From: JAAYXS01 sp964550375
GTDB taxonomy: Bacteria; Planctomycetota; Phycisphaerae; UBA1845; Fen-1342
Assembly (NCBI GenBank): GCA_964550375.1
Contig: CAZJYX010000020.1
Coordinates: 9,531 to 73,530 of the forward strand
Reading direction: 5' to 3'
DNA length: 64,000 nt
The notes under the pieces were generated by a model that did not search any database, was not told the DNA's origin, and saw only the letters and a list, made by a program, of their open reading frames with translations. Below are positions 17,350 to 25,779 of the stretch, piece after piece (the first letter of the stretch is position 1; every line of letters starts with the position of its first letter). The position numbers and the translations under genes were made by a program.

Positions 17350-18743
17350 GCCGCTCGCGTGAGTTTGCGGCGCGCGTGCGCCGTGCCCTGGCTGACGAGC
17401 GCGTCACCGCCGCCATGCGCGGTACGACCTGGCGCAAAGTGACCGCCCGGGCGGAGAGCCTTGGCGCGCTGCGCGACCCGGAGCGCCTGCGCGATCTCGC
17501 CGCCCAGATCAAGCAGCACACGCTCGAGCGCCTGCCGGAGTATCTCACTCAATTCGCCCGCCAGGTCCAGCAAGCCGGCGGACATGTCCACCCAGCCCGC
17601 GACGCCGCCGCGGCCCGCCGCCTGGTCTGCGACCTGGCCCGGCAATACGGCCTCAAGCTCGCCGTCAAAGTGAAAAGCATGACGACCGAGGAGATCGGCC
17701 TGAATGCGGCGCTCGAAGCGGCCGGCGTTGAGGTCTTCGAAACGGATCTCGGCGAGTTCATCATCCAGCTCGACCACGATCGCCCCAGTCACATCGTCTC
17801 GCCGATCATCCACAAGGACCGCCGCCAGGTCGCCGCGGCCATGGCCCGCGAGCTGGGCTGTGCCTATACCGAGGATCCAATCGCGTTAACGCGCATCGCC
17901 CGGGCGTATCTGCGCGACGTCTTCCGCCGCTGCGACCTGGGCATCAGCGGGACGAACTTCGCCGTGGCCGAGACCGGCACGCTGTGCATCTGCACCAACG
18001 AGGGCAACGGGCGCATGAGCACCACTCGCCCGCGCGTGCACGTGGCCATAGTCGGCATCGAGAAGATCATCCCGCGCCTGGCGGACCTGCCCGTCTTTCT
18101 CAAGCTGCTGTCGCGTTCGAGCACCGGCCAGCCGCTGGGCTCCTACACAACGCTGATAACCGGGCCGAAACGGCCGGCCGACCGCGACGGACCGCAGCAC
18201 CTGCACGTCATCCTGCTGGACAATGGCCGGGCCGACATCCTGGCCGGCCCGTTCGCAGAGGTGCTGCGCTGTGTCCGCTGCGGAGCCTGCCTGAACGCCT
18301 GTCCGGTCTATCGCCGCATCGGCGGACACGCCTACGACAGCGTCTACCCGGGCCCGATCGGCAGCCTGCTAACCCCGCTGCTCGACGCCGCCGGCGACCA
18401 CTACGATCTCCCGTTCGCTTCAAGCCTGTGCGGTGCCTGTCAGACCGCCTGTCCCGTACGCATCGACCTGCCCGGACTGCTGCTGCGCATGCGCGCGGCC
18501 CTGCACGGCGGCCAGCCCTGGAGCAAGCGCGCCGCCATCCGCTTATGGCAGTGGGCGATGGGCTCGGCCGCCACCTATCAACTCGGTCAACGTGCCATGC
18601 GCGCGTTCCTCGCGGACGACGGTGCGGGTTGGACGACGCGCGGGGCGGGCCCGCTATCGCGCTGGCTTGAGGCGCGCGACCTGCAGCGACCGCCCGCGCG
18701 GAGCTTCCGCCAAATCTGGGAGGAGTACCTCAGCCGTGAATGA
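17346..18743 (+). CDS. lutB: L-lactate oxidation complex, LutB iron-sulfur subunit
   Basis: A 465-residue protein, start chosen at the ATG that overlaps lutA by four bases. The N-terminal two-thirds is a LUD domain (SGTNFAVAETGTL). Two 4Fe-4S motifs follow: C309/C312/C315/C319 (CVRCGACLNACP) and C362/C365/C369 (CGACQTACP). This is the standard LutB/YkgF layout. It passes electrons within the LutABC complex to a membrane acceptor. The gene order lutA-lutB-lutC supports the call. Confidence 0.92.
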   Translation: MSRSREFAARVRRALADERVTAAMRGTTWRKVTARAESLGALRDPERLRDLAAQIKQHTLERLPEYLTQFARQVQQAGGHVHPARDAAAARRLVCDLARQYGLKLAVKVKSMTTEEIGLNAALEAAGVEVFETDLGEFIIQLDHDRPSHIVSPIIHKDRRQVAAAMARELGCAYTEDPIALTRIARAYLRDVFRRCDLGISGTNFAVAETGTLCICTNEGNGRMSTTRPRVHVAIVGIEKIIPRLADLPVFLKLLSRSSTGQPLGSYTTLITGPKRPADRDGPQHLHVILLDNGRADILAGPFAEVLRCVRCGACLNACPVYRRIGGHAYDSVYPGPIGSLLTPLLDAAGDHYDLPFASSLCGACQTACPVRIDLPGLLLRMRAALHGGQPWSKRAAIRLWQWAMGSAATYQLGQRAMRAFLADDGAGWTTRGAGPLSRWLEARDLQRPPARSFRQIWEEYLSRE

Positions 18744-19440
18744 CGCCGGCAATCCATCCACAGCTTTCGACACCGCTGCGGCGAAGGCCGAGCTGTCGGC
18801 CTTCATTGCCGCGTTGGGACCGCGCACGGCGGCGGTGGCGCCAACGCCCCTGCCCGAACTTGGCGAGGATATTCGCGACGTGGCCGCCGATGGCGCGCTC
18901 ATCGAACGCTTCACGGCCGCTGCCGCCGCGGCCGGCATGGCCGTACATCGCGCCACGCCAGCAAGCTGTGCCGAGGTGCTTGGCCGAATCGTGCAGCAGC
19001 TCCCCGCCCGGCATGTCTTCCTGACCGCTCAGGCCGACACCGCCTTGACGCCGGCCCTCGCGGAGGCGCTGGGCGACACCTTGCGCCGTCTGGGCGTACG
19101 GCTCAACTCAACGCCGGACGACGAGACCCTGTTCACGGTTGACGCAGCCATCACCGGCGTGGCGGCGGCGGTGGCTGAGACGGGCACGCTCGTGTGCGTC
19201 TCCGCACCCGACTCGGCGCGTGGGGCCTCGCTGATCCCACCCGTTCACGTGGCAGTCGTTGCCGCCGGGCAACTCGTGGCCGACTTGTGCGACCTGCGGA
19301 CACTCTGGCGGACGGGGGCTGACCTGCCCGCTAATGTCAACCTCATCAGCGGCCCCAGCAAGACGGCGGACATCGAGGGCGTGCTCGTGACCGGCATGCA
19401 CGGCCCCGGCCAGGTGCACGTCATCCTTCTGGATGGGTAG
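18736..19440 (+). CDS. lutC: L-lactate oxidation complex, LutC subunit
   Basis: A 234-residue LUD-domain protein. The start is the GTG inside the end of lutB (8-base overlap); the open frame extends further upstream but only inside lutB. The family motif is present (ITGVAAAVAETGTLVCVS, then SGPSKTADIEG near the C-terminus). The last gene of the lutABC operon. No regulator gene of the LutR type is adjacent. It converges on lexA with only 24 bases between the stops. Confidence 0.9.
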   Translation: MNDAGNPSTAFDTAAAKAELSAFIAALGPRTAAVAPTPLPELGEDIRDVAADGALIERFTAAAAAAGMAVHRATPASCAEVLGRIVQQLPARHVFLTAQADTALTPALAEALGDTLRRLGVRLNSTPDDETLFTVDAAITGVAAAVAETGTLVCVSAPDSARGASLIPPVHVAVVAAGQLVADLCDLRTLWRTGADLPANVNLISGPSKTADIEGVLVTGMHGPGQVHVILLDG

Positions 19441-19464
19441 CGCCGCCCAAACGCGACCAGCCGC

Positions 19465-20094
19465 TCAATACCGCCGTAGTACGCCGCGCACCACCCCCTG
19501 AATCTGCACGTCCTTGGTAATGATCGGCTTATAGGCCGGGTTGGCGGGCTGCAAGCGGATGCCGCCCGGCTCGCGGTAGAAGCGCTTCAGCGTGGCTTCA
19601 CCGTTGTCCAGCAGGGCTACGACCGTCTCGCCGTCACGTGCCGTGTTGCGGCGCTCGACGATGACGTAATCCCCATCGCTGATGTGATCTTCGATCATGC
19701 TGTCACCGCGCACGCGCAGCACGAAGTTGCCATGGGGAGAAACCAGCATCTCCTCGAGGTCGAGGACTTCGCGGTCCTCAATGGCCTCGATCGGAGCGCC
19801 GGCGGCAATGGTCCCGGCCAGCGGCAGGCAGGTCGCGCGCTGATCCGGGAAATCAATGTTGTCGCTAAGTCGCAAAGAGCGTGCCTTGTGCCGGGCATGC
19901 TTGAGGTAGCCCTTGGCTTGCAGCACGCCGACGTGTTCGAACACGGTGACCTTGCTGATGCCCAACTCGTCGGCCAGCTCCTGCAAGGTTGGCGCGTAGC
20001 CCCGCGCATTGCTGTAGTCCCGGATGAGCCTGAGGACCTGCATCTGCTTGGGCGTCAGCGACGGGAGACGTTTCGGCGATTTCGTGCGGGACAT
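19465..20094 (-). CDS. lexA: LexA repressor, SOS regulator
   Basis: A 209-residue protein with an N-terminal winged helix (TPKQMQVLRLI, GYAPTLQELADELGIS) and a C-terminal S24 self-cleaving domain. The cleavage bond is A98-G99 (IAAGAP), with S132 (GDSM) and K170 (TLKRF) as the catalytic dyad. It represses DNA-damage genes until RecA triggers self-cleavage. GGAGGA lies 8 bases before the ATG. A strong candidate promoter overlapped by a dyad sits about 365 bases upstream, consistent with autoregulation. The recognition helix (TVFEHVGVLQ) differs from E. coli, so the operator should differ too. Confidence 0.95.
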   Translation of the reverse strand: MSRTKSPKRLPSLTPKQMQVLRLIRDYSNARGYAPTLQELADELGISKVTVFEHVGVLQAKGYLKHARHKARSLRLSDNIDFPDQRATCLPLAGTIAAGAPIEAIEDREVLDLEEMLVSPHGNFVLRVRGDSMIEDHISDGDYVIVERRNTARDGETVVALLDNGEATLKRFYREPGGIRLQPANPAYKPIITKDVQIQGVVRGVLRRY

Positions 20095-20404
20095 CAGTCC
20101 ATTCCTCCGCCAGGTAAGCGCTCAAAGATCCGGTCACAACCGGCGGCAGAGGTCGGGTGGCCGCGGCCCAAACACGCTGATCACTGCGGGAGTAGGCGGC
20201 AGATGTGCCAAATTGGGCACCCCCGGCGTTTGCCCCGAGCTGCGCCGCGACGTGACGCTGCAAATCCGCCGCCTGCTCGCGTGTGAGCGGGCAGGCCGCA
20301 ACGTCATGAAGATCAACGCTACTCGACCGAACTTCCGCCTGGAAATCGCCGCCGGGCCCCAGCAGGCACAAGAGCCGGCCACCATCGTGCTGATGTTTCG
20401 ACAC
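19865..20404 (-). CDS. Possible small ORF in the lexA leader (uncertain)
   Basis: A GTG preceded by AAGGAG (6-base spacing) opens a 179-codon frame just downstream of the candidate lexA promoter. The first 100 codons lie in otherwise empty DNA, but the rest overlaps lexA by 230 bases in another frame, which is unusual. In a second frame a stop occurs at 20134, so a frameshift could give a shorter product of about 90 residues. I recognise no family. It may be a leader peptide, a decayed gene or chance. Confidence 0.28.
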   Translation of the reverse strand: MSKHQHDGGRLLCLLGPGGDFQAEVRSSSVDLHDVAACPLTREQAADLQRHVAAQLGANAGGAQFGTSAAYSRSDQRVWAAATRPLPPVVTGSLSAYLAEEWTDVPHEIAETSPVADAQADAGPQAHPGLQQCAGLRANLAGAGRRVGHQQGHRVRTRRRAASQGLPQACPAQGTLFAT

Positions 20405-20445
20405 CGCGCACTCCTTTGCTTCCGCTGCCGCGACGTGCACGCCGG

Positions 20446-20466
20446 TTAGCAAGTTATTCGTGCTAA
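20446..20466. promoter_or_regulatory. Candidate operator dyad at the lexA promoter
   Basis: TTAGCA, nine bases, then TGCTAA: perfect 6-bp arms in a 21-base element. It covers the start-side edge of the -10 box and the expected transcription start of the - strand promoter. The position is ideal for repression. LexA is the natural candidate because it usually represses its own gene, but the sequence does not match the E. coli or Bacillus SOS boxes. Confidence 0.5.
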
Positions 20467-20494
20467 TAATAACCTAACCCTGCGCCGACGTCAA
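20466..20494 (-). promoter_or_regulatory. Candidate sigma-70 promoter reading toward lexA
   Basis: On the - strand, TTGACG (-35, 5 of 6) and TATTAT (-10, 5 of 6) are separated by 17 bases. It is among the best consensus matches in the window and lies in an AT-rich island. The first start codons downstream are the uncertain GTG ORF and then lexA. Confidence 0.6.
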
Positions 20495-20725
20495 GTCGCG
20501 CCGCACTATTACCGGCTCGCAACGGAACCACAACATCCTGACCAGACTAATTATACGACAAACAACCTGTGGTGGTGTGCGTCCTTGGCTAAAATCTCCG
20601 CGTTCACCCACCGAGAAACAAGTTTCACGTGTGCTGATATGAACGCCTATGGAAGTAAGTTATTTCAAGAAAAAGCTTTAGGTCTGCTACCCGCGCCGGG
20701 AGCGCTCACGGCCATCTGCCCGCCC
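20495..20725. other. Intergenic region between lexA promoter and glycosyltransferase end
   Basis: This stretch is richer in A and T than its surroundings. I see no gene, no long hairpin and no repeat. It separates the 3' end of the - strand glycosyltransferase gene from the lexA promoter. Confidence 0.4.
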
Positions 20726-21862
20726 TTAATCGACCTGAGCCCCACCCCGGTAGCTCGTGCCGCGCCACCTGACTGTCCGCCCGCCAACCCGCGTCATGGC
20801 GTTCAGCATCATGGCCAAACACAGAACCGCCCCTAGAACATAGCTGGGCGCCCAGACAGCCCGCGCCCCGCTCACGCGATAGAACCGCATCAGGACGGTC
20901 TGCTGCACAACGATAGCGAACGCAGCCGCCAGCGCCAACCAGCCACCTCCGGCCGGCACCAACGGAGACACCAGCAGCGTCAGATACGGCGACAGGCTGA
21001 AAATCGACAGCACCAGGACCGTCGCGATCAGGCGCGGCAGCGTTCCGAAGCAGCCGTAGAAGATCCGCGTCCAGCCGCGCCAGATTTGCCTGAAGCCGCT
21101 GTACATGCGCACGCGGTACAGGTCACCGCCGGGCACGACCTGCAGCCGGATGCCGGCCCGCTTCGCCGCCCGGGCCATGTGCATGTCCTCGTTCAGCGTG
21201 CGCCGGACGGCCGCATGGCCTCCGATGGCATCGTAGCTCGCCCGCGACATCAGCATGAACGCGCCGTTGGCATACGCGTGCGGCTTGGCCGGATCGTTCA
21301 CCTTCGCCGGCGGAAACCAGAACACCATGAGCGCCCCCGCGACCGGCTGGACGATCTTCTCCAGCAGTCCGTGCGTCTCCAGCCGCGGGAGCACTGACAG
21401 GAATCGCAGACCTTCCCGCTGCGCGTAGGCCACCGCGGCACGCAGCAGGCGCGGCGAGTCGAACGTGCAATCCGCGTCCGTGAAGCACAGCAGCTCGCCG
21501 TGCGCGTGCTCCACGCCGACGCGCATCGCGTTCGTCTTGCCAAACCAATCTTCCGGCAAGCGGTCAACGTGCAGCGCGGTCAGGCGTGCGTTACGTGCTG
21601 CCAGCGCGTCGAGAATCTCGCCGGTGCGATCCGAGCTGCGATCGTCAATGGCAACGACCTGCAGGTCGGGATAGTCCTGCGCCAGCAGGCTTTCCGCGCA
21701 ACGGGCGATATTGTGCTCCTCGTCCTTGGCCGCCACGAGCACCGTCAGCCGCGGCCACGCCGGCGGCGCGCAGTTCGCGTCCTCCTCGGACAGGATCTTC
21801 TGCGTACGCGCGCGGTTCAGATCGATATGCCGTCGGAGCCAGACCAGGCCGATGGCCAGCAT
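20726..21862 (-). CDS. Family 2 membrane glycosyltransferase
   Basis: A 378-residue protein from the ATG. The nucleotide-sugar fold begins at LTVLVAAKDEE (39-49). The metal-binding DAD is at 129-131, a LNEDMHMARAAKR motif supplies the catalytic acid, and RQIWRGWTR is a degenerate QxxRW. Three to four membrane helices end the protein (about 270-355). It probably transfers a sugar to a lipid, like HpnB- or CrtQ-type enzymes; the substrate cannot be told. The frame is open for about 22 codons upstream and would add hydrophobic residues, so a CTG or TTG start is possible. Confidence 0.8.
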   Translation of the reverse strand: MLAIGLVWLRRHIDLNRARTQKILSEEDANCAPPAWPRLTVLVAAKDEEHNIARCAESLLAQDYPDLQVVAIDDRSSDRTGEILDALAARNARLTALHVDRLPEDWFGKTNAMRVGVEHAHGELLCFTDADCTFDSPRLLRAAVAYAQREGLRFLSVLPRLETHGLLEKIVQPVAGALMVFWFPPAKVNDPAKPHAYANGAFMLMSRASYDAIGGHAAVRRTLNEDMHMARAAKRAGIRLQVVPGGDLYRVRMYSGFRQIWRGWTRIFYGCFGTLPRLIATVLVLSIFSLSPYLTLLVSPLVPAGGGWLALAAAFAIVVQQTVLMRFYRVSGARAVWAPSYVLGAVLCLAMMLNAMTRVGGRTVRWRGTSYRGGAQVD

Positions 21863-22272
21863 TGCGAACTGCCAAGCCGTCGTCCAGGTGCTCGCGCTCT
21901 GCTCAGCCAGTAGGAGCGAAATAGGGGCACCTCACGTTGTGCAGCGCCGCGCTCAGCGGGCGCGCTGCGGGAGGGAGCTTAGCGGATAGCCGCCGCGCGG
22001 CAAAGGCCCCGCGCGCCTGGCAAGCCGGATCGGGCGAGCTGACGGAAACCCGTCTTGGCCCCGCGTGCTGCGCTCGTTTTTTTGTCCAAAACGTGCCAAG
22101 ACAGCTTGTACGCTGTGGAGCCGCTCGCTAGTATTCCGAACCAGTAGTGGTGGTATTGGCACTCGGCGCGGTCATGATTTCAAGTGCATCGACGTAGACC
22201 ACCAATTCTGTCGAACAGTCGATGCGCTGCCGCTGTCGGGTCGAGACGGGTCCTGAACTGAGGAGAAAGTTC
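21863..22272. other. Divergent intergenic region upstream of the porin
   Basis: No gene is supported. It holds a run of seven T near 22078-22084 and a short dyad (ACAGC-6-GCTGT) near 22101-22116. Promoter matches here are weak (TTGTAC, 17 bases, TAGTAT). It must contain the start signals of both the glycosyltransferase and the porin. Confidence 0.4.
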
Positions 22273-23778
22273 ATGTTCACGCTTGACCGTGGTTTCCGAC
22301 GTATTGGATGGTTTGCCATCCTGTTGTTGGCGCTGTCGGTGATGACGCCAGGGCGGGCGCTCGCCGACACAGGCAGTGATGTCGCCCAGCTCCAGGCGTT
22401 GCTCGAGGCGCAGCAGGCGCGGATGGATGCGCTTCAGGAGCAACTGGCGGCCTCGCGCGGCCAGGATGCCGAAGGTGCGCGCAATGAGGCCTTGCGTAAT
22501 CAGATCCGGCAGATTCTCGGTGAGCAGGAGTTTCGTGAGAGCCTGATGCCGTCGATGCTGCAGGCCGGGTACGACGGCGGCTTCTTCATCCGCAGCAGCG
22601 ACGACAACTTCCTGATGAAGTTCAACGGTCGCATGCAGTTCCGCTGGACGCACTATGCTAAGCAGTCCCGCAACCGCTACCTCTCACCCCGGCTGAGAGG
22701 CCACGACATGACCGGCTTCGATGTCCGGCGCCTGCGTTTCCATATCTCGGGCCATGTTTATGACCCCAACCTGACCTACTTGATCAAACTCGATGCGGAT
22801 TCGCCGTCGGGCTACGATGTCGGCATCCGCTACGCCTATGTCAACTACCGGTTTGCGGACGAGTTCCAGATTCGCGCTGGTGCCTTCCAGCTCGCTTCGA
22901 CGCGGGCCGGCTTCGCCTCCAGCGGCAACATGCAGTTCTGCGAGTACCCCGAAACCGCCGCAGTCTTCGATCCCTTCGAGGGCGTCGGCGTCCGCTTCTG
23001 GGGCCAGTTGGCCGACAAGCGCGTCGAGTACTACCTCGACATCGCCAACTCGTTCAATGGCATGCGCAACCGCACGATCACGACCGACGAGAACCGGGAG
23101 CTCGACGGCAATCCCGCCATTGCGTTCCGCACCGTCTGGCATGTCTGCGGCGAGAACCCCACCAAAGACTTCGTCTCCTGGGGCGACATTGATCATCTGG
23201 AAACCCCCGCCTTCGACCTCGGTTTCCACTACCTGTTCGATGACAACTACGGCGACACGACCAGTTCCCGCATCGTCTTCGCGCGGCCCAAGCTCTTTGG
23301 CGGCGGCTTCGGCGTAACCTCCTCCGAGGGCGTGCAGATCAACCAGTTCGGCTTCGATGCCGCCTTCAAGTGGCAAGGCTTCTCGGCCTCCGGCGAGTAC
23401 ATTTTCCGCATCATCGACCCGCGCCGCGCCGGGCGGACGCCTTTCACGCCGCTCTGGCTCCTCACGGCCGACGACTCCACCACCGTGAATCACGGTGCTT
23501 ACGTGCAGATGGGCTACTTCCTGCCCATCCCCGGCATGGAGCGGAAGCTTGAGGCCGTGGCCCGCATCGGTGGCATCGCCGTCAACCCCGGCCCCGGCGG
23601 CAGTGAAGGCACCTGGTTCTACACCGCCGGCCTGAACTACTACTTCGAAGGTAACAAGGTCAAGCTACAGACCGACCTTACCAAGATCCCGAAGGTGCCG
23701 CTGGCCGCCAATTCCTGGCTCGCCAACGCCAATGACAACGCTTTGATCTGGCGCGTGCAGCTCCAGGTCGCGTTCTAG
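22273..23778 (+). CDS. Outer-membrane porin, OprO/OprP (phosphate-selective) type
   Basis: A 501-residue protein, start chosen at the ATG with AGGAG 7 bases upstream. A signal peptide (to ALADT) and a coiled-coil segment (about 38-85, Gln/Leu/Ala-rich) come first. A beta-barrel domain typical of Pfam Porin_O_P follows: FNGRMQFRWTHY, RLRFHISGHVYDP, LTYLIKLDAD and EDIFRI-like strands. The C-terminus ends in Phe (LQVAF), as outer-membrane barrels do. It allows passage of anions or small solutes across an outer membrane. The coiled coil may anchor the trimer or contact the cell wall. A strong hairpin follows the stop. Confidence 0.85.
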   Translation: MFTLDRGFRRIGWFAILLLALSVMTPGRALADTGSDVAQLQALLEAQQARMDALQEQLAASRGQDAEGARNEALRNQIRQILGEQEFRESLMPSMLQAGYDGGFFIRSSDDNFLMKFNGRMQFRWTHYAKQSRNRYLSPRLRGHDMTGFDVRRLRFHISGHVYDPNLTYLIKLDADSPSGYDVGIRYAYVNYRFADEFQIRAGAFQLASTRAGFASSGNMQFCEYPETAAVFDPFEGVGVRFWGQLADKRVEYYLDIANSFNGMRNRTITTDENRELDGNPAIAFRTVWHVCGENPTKDFVSWGDIDHLETPAFDLGFHYLFDDNYGDTTSSRIVFARPKLFGGGFGVTSSEGVQINQFGFDAAFKWQGFSASGEYIFRIIDPRRAGRTPFTPLWLLTADDSTTVNHGAYVQMGYFLPIPGMERKLEAVARIGGIAVNPGPGGSEGTWFYTAGLNYYFEGNKVKLQTDLTKIPKVPLAANSWLANANDNALIWRVQLQVAF

Positions 23779-23828
23779 CAGCCAACCGCCCACCGGGCGC
23801 GTTTGACTGACCAAGACCTCCAGAATCA

Positions 23829-23864
23829 GCCGCGGCCGGCAGCATAAGTGTTGCCGGCCGCGGC
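23829..23864 (+). terminator. Terminator-like hairpin after the porin
   Basis: A perfect 13-bp inverted repeat (GCCGCGGCCGGCA with its complement) with a 10-base loop lies between convergent genes, 50 bases after the porin stop. There is no long T tract on either side. It may act in both directions. Confidence 0.6.
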
Positions 23865-23991
23865 GTTTGCATGCGCCGGCCGTAATGCCGCTATCCGGTG
23901 GCACAACCTCGTCGTCGGCCACGACGGCCGAAGCCGTCAGGACGCGCCAAGTGCTCACGCTTGCCCGGGAAGCGCGCGGCCGCACCCCCGT

Positions 23992-24555
23992 CTACCGCTT
24001 GACCACGTGGATCCCGCGGGCGTTGATCACGAGCGCGTCGCCACCCTCCGGCGTCGCAACCTCGCCAACCACTACGACTTCCGCCAGCGGTTCCAGCCCG
24101 TGCTGGCCGCGCAGACCGACCCGCAGCGGCCGGCCGTCGTCACCGACCACCTGAATCGTAGCCGTGTTGGCCAGCGATGCACCCTCCGCCGCGCAGCAAG
24201 GAGATAGCGGCGCATCGCCATGCCGCTGCTTATGCTTCGCCGTCAGGCTCAAGTCCGCCAGCAGGAACATGGCTCGACCCTCGATGAAAGGCTCGGCGCG
24301 ACCCGCGATCACCCCGCGCACCACGACCTCGCCGTTTGCCGGCGGTGCCGCCTTCACCGCAATGATGTCCATAGCGCCGGCCGGCTCCTGCTCCTGGAGC
24401 AGCCCCGCCGGCAGGACGTCCGCAGTGGCGGCGGCCTCCGCCCCGCCCTCGGACGGACCGGCCGAACTCGCGCCCCGTTCACACCCGGCGCACCACACCA
24501 GTAGACCCAGGCCGATCAGAACTCGGCCGGCGAAGTTACCTGCTACCTTCATCAT
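23992..24555 (-). CDS. Lipoprotein of unknown function in exporter operon
   Basis: A 187-residue protein. The start is placed at the ATG 7 bases after AAGGAGG; a GTG one codon earlier is the other option. The signal sequence ends in a lipobox (WCAGC), so it should be lipid-anchored in the envelope. After a Ser/Ala/Glu linker, the rest resembles an OB-like beta fold (VVVRGVIAGRAEP, ATIQVVGDDGRPL, EVVVVGEVATPEG). A CCA pair in the middle could bind metal or form a disulfide. It is the last gene of the fusion protein-ATPase-permease-permease operon and may be a substrate-binding accessory. Confidence 0.7.
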   Translation of the reverse strand: MMKVAGNFAGRVLIGLGLLVWCAGCERGASSAGPSEGGAEAAATADVLPAGLLQEQEPAGAMDIIAVKAAPPANGEVVVRGVIAGRAEPFIEGRAMFLLADLSLTAKHKQRHGDAPLSPCCAAEGASLANTATIQVVGDDGRPLRVGLRGQHGLEPLAEVVVVGEVATPEGGDALVINARGIHVVKR

Positions 24556-24575
24556 CACAAATCCTCCTTACCGCG

Positions 24576-25745
24576 CTACGCCGCGCGCAGCGCTTCAACA
24601 ATCGGCAGCCGCAGACACCGCCACAACGGCGGCAGAATGCCCACGACCGCCAGGCCAACGCCGGCCAGCAGTCCGCCGACCATGACCGGCGCATCGAGCA
24701 ACAACGCAAACGCCCCCATCGAGAATCGCACCGCGACGCCGTCAAGCAGTGCCAACCCCACGAACGCCGCCACCAGCCCGCCCGCGGAAGTCGCCAGGAG
24801 CGACTCCTGCAGGAAGCTGACGGCGATGGCACGGCGCGGGAAACCCAGTGTCTGGAGGGTGCCCAGTTCGCGGACCCGCGCCGCAAACGCGGCGTACATC
24901 GTATTCAGCCCGCCGAACAGACCGCCCAGCGCGATCAGCGCCGCCGTCGCCCACACCATCGCCCGCACCGGCTGATAGAACCGTCCCAGGCTGGCGTAGT
25001 AGTCGGTCTCGCGGACCGCGGCGATCTCCAGGTCCAGCCGCTGGGCGGCAAACGCGGCCACATCCTCAAACTCGGCCTCGTCCAGCGTGAGGACCACGCA
25101 CGAGATCGACGCCTCACGCTTGGTCGCTATCTGCAACTCAGTCAGCGGACTCCAGATTTCGGCGTCCATCACGGTGCGCGGGGCTTCGAACTGGCCCACG
25201 ATCGTCCATGGCCGGTTGTCAAACCACAGCGAGCGTCCTGTCGCCAGCGTTTCAGCCGATACGCCCAGCCGCGTGGCCGCCAGCCGACCGACCATCAACT
25301 CGTCGTGCCCCGGCTGCGGAGCGCGTCCGCTGACAATGCGCACCTGCGGGTGCACCAGATACGCCGCCGGCGTCACCCCCCGCAAGACCGCCCGCAACTC
25401 CTCCTTGGCGTCGCGCTCGCTCTTGACAACCAGCGCCATGTGAACCTCGGGCGATACGTACGCCACGCCCAATTGCTCGCGGATGCCCGGCACGCTGCCG
25501 GCTGCCAGCGTGGCCACCTGGAGACCGATCTGGCTGCGCTCGATGCTCTCCTCGCTGCCCGTCCCCAGCAGAATGACATTCTCCGGGCTGCCGCTGATCG
25601 AAAGGCTATGTTCCATGCCGCGCACGAACCCGCCCGCCGCCAGCACCAGCACGATGACCAGCGCACTGCCCAACACGCTGGCCACCAGCCGCACCGGCGA
25701 CCGGCCCAGGTTCCGCACGGCGTACTCAAAGGGCAGCAGTTTCAT
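24576..25745 (-). CDS. ABC transporter permease, MacB/FtsX type (second)
   Basis: A 389-residue membrane protein with one N-terminal helix (about 20-40), a large extracytoplasmic MacB-like domain (about 45-260) and three C-terminal helices forming the FtsX domain (about 265-380). The motif LGTLQTLGFPRRAIA marks the coupling segment of FtsX permeases. It should pair with the ATPase and the other permease to export a substrate or extract lipoproteins from the membrane. Paralogous to the upstream permease. Confidence 0.85.
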   Translation of the reverse strand: MKLLPFEYAVRNLGRSPVRLVASVLGSALVIVLVLAAGGFVRGMEHSLSISGSPENVILLGTGSEESIERSQIGLQVATLAAGSVPGIREQLGVAYVSPEVHMALVVKSERDAKEELRAVLRGVTPAAYLVHPQVRIVSGRAPQPGHDELMVGRLAATRLGVSAETLATGRSLWFDNRPWTIVGQFEAPRTVMDAEIWSPLTELQIATKREASISCVVLTLDEAEFEDVAAFAAQRLDLEIAAVRETDYYASLGRFYQPVRAMVWATAALIALGGLFGGLNTMYAAFAARVRELGTLQTLGFPRRAIAVSFLQESLLATSAGGLVAAFVGLALLDGVAVRFSMGAFALLLDAPVMVGGLLAGVGLAVVGILPPLWRCLRLPIVEALRAA

Positions 25746-25779
25746 CGGTTACTCCCGCCAAACAACCATGTCGCACGAC

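Noticed and set aside
20095..20500. Bacillus-type (GAAC-4-GTTC) or E. coli-type (CTG-10-CAG) SOS box upstream of lexA
   Set aside because: I found no convincing copy; the TTAGCA-9-TGCTAA dyad fits the promoter much better.
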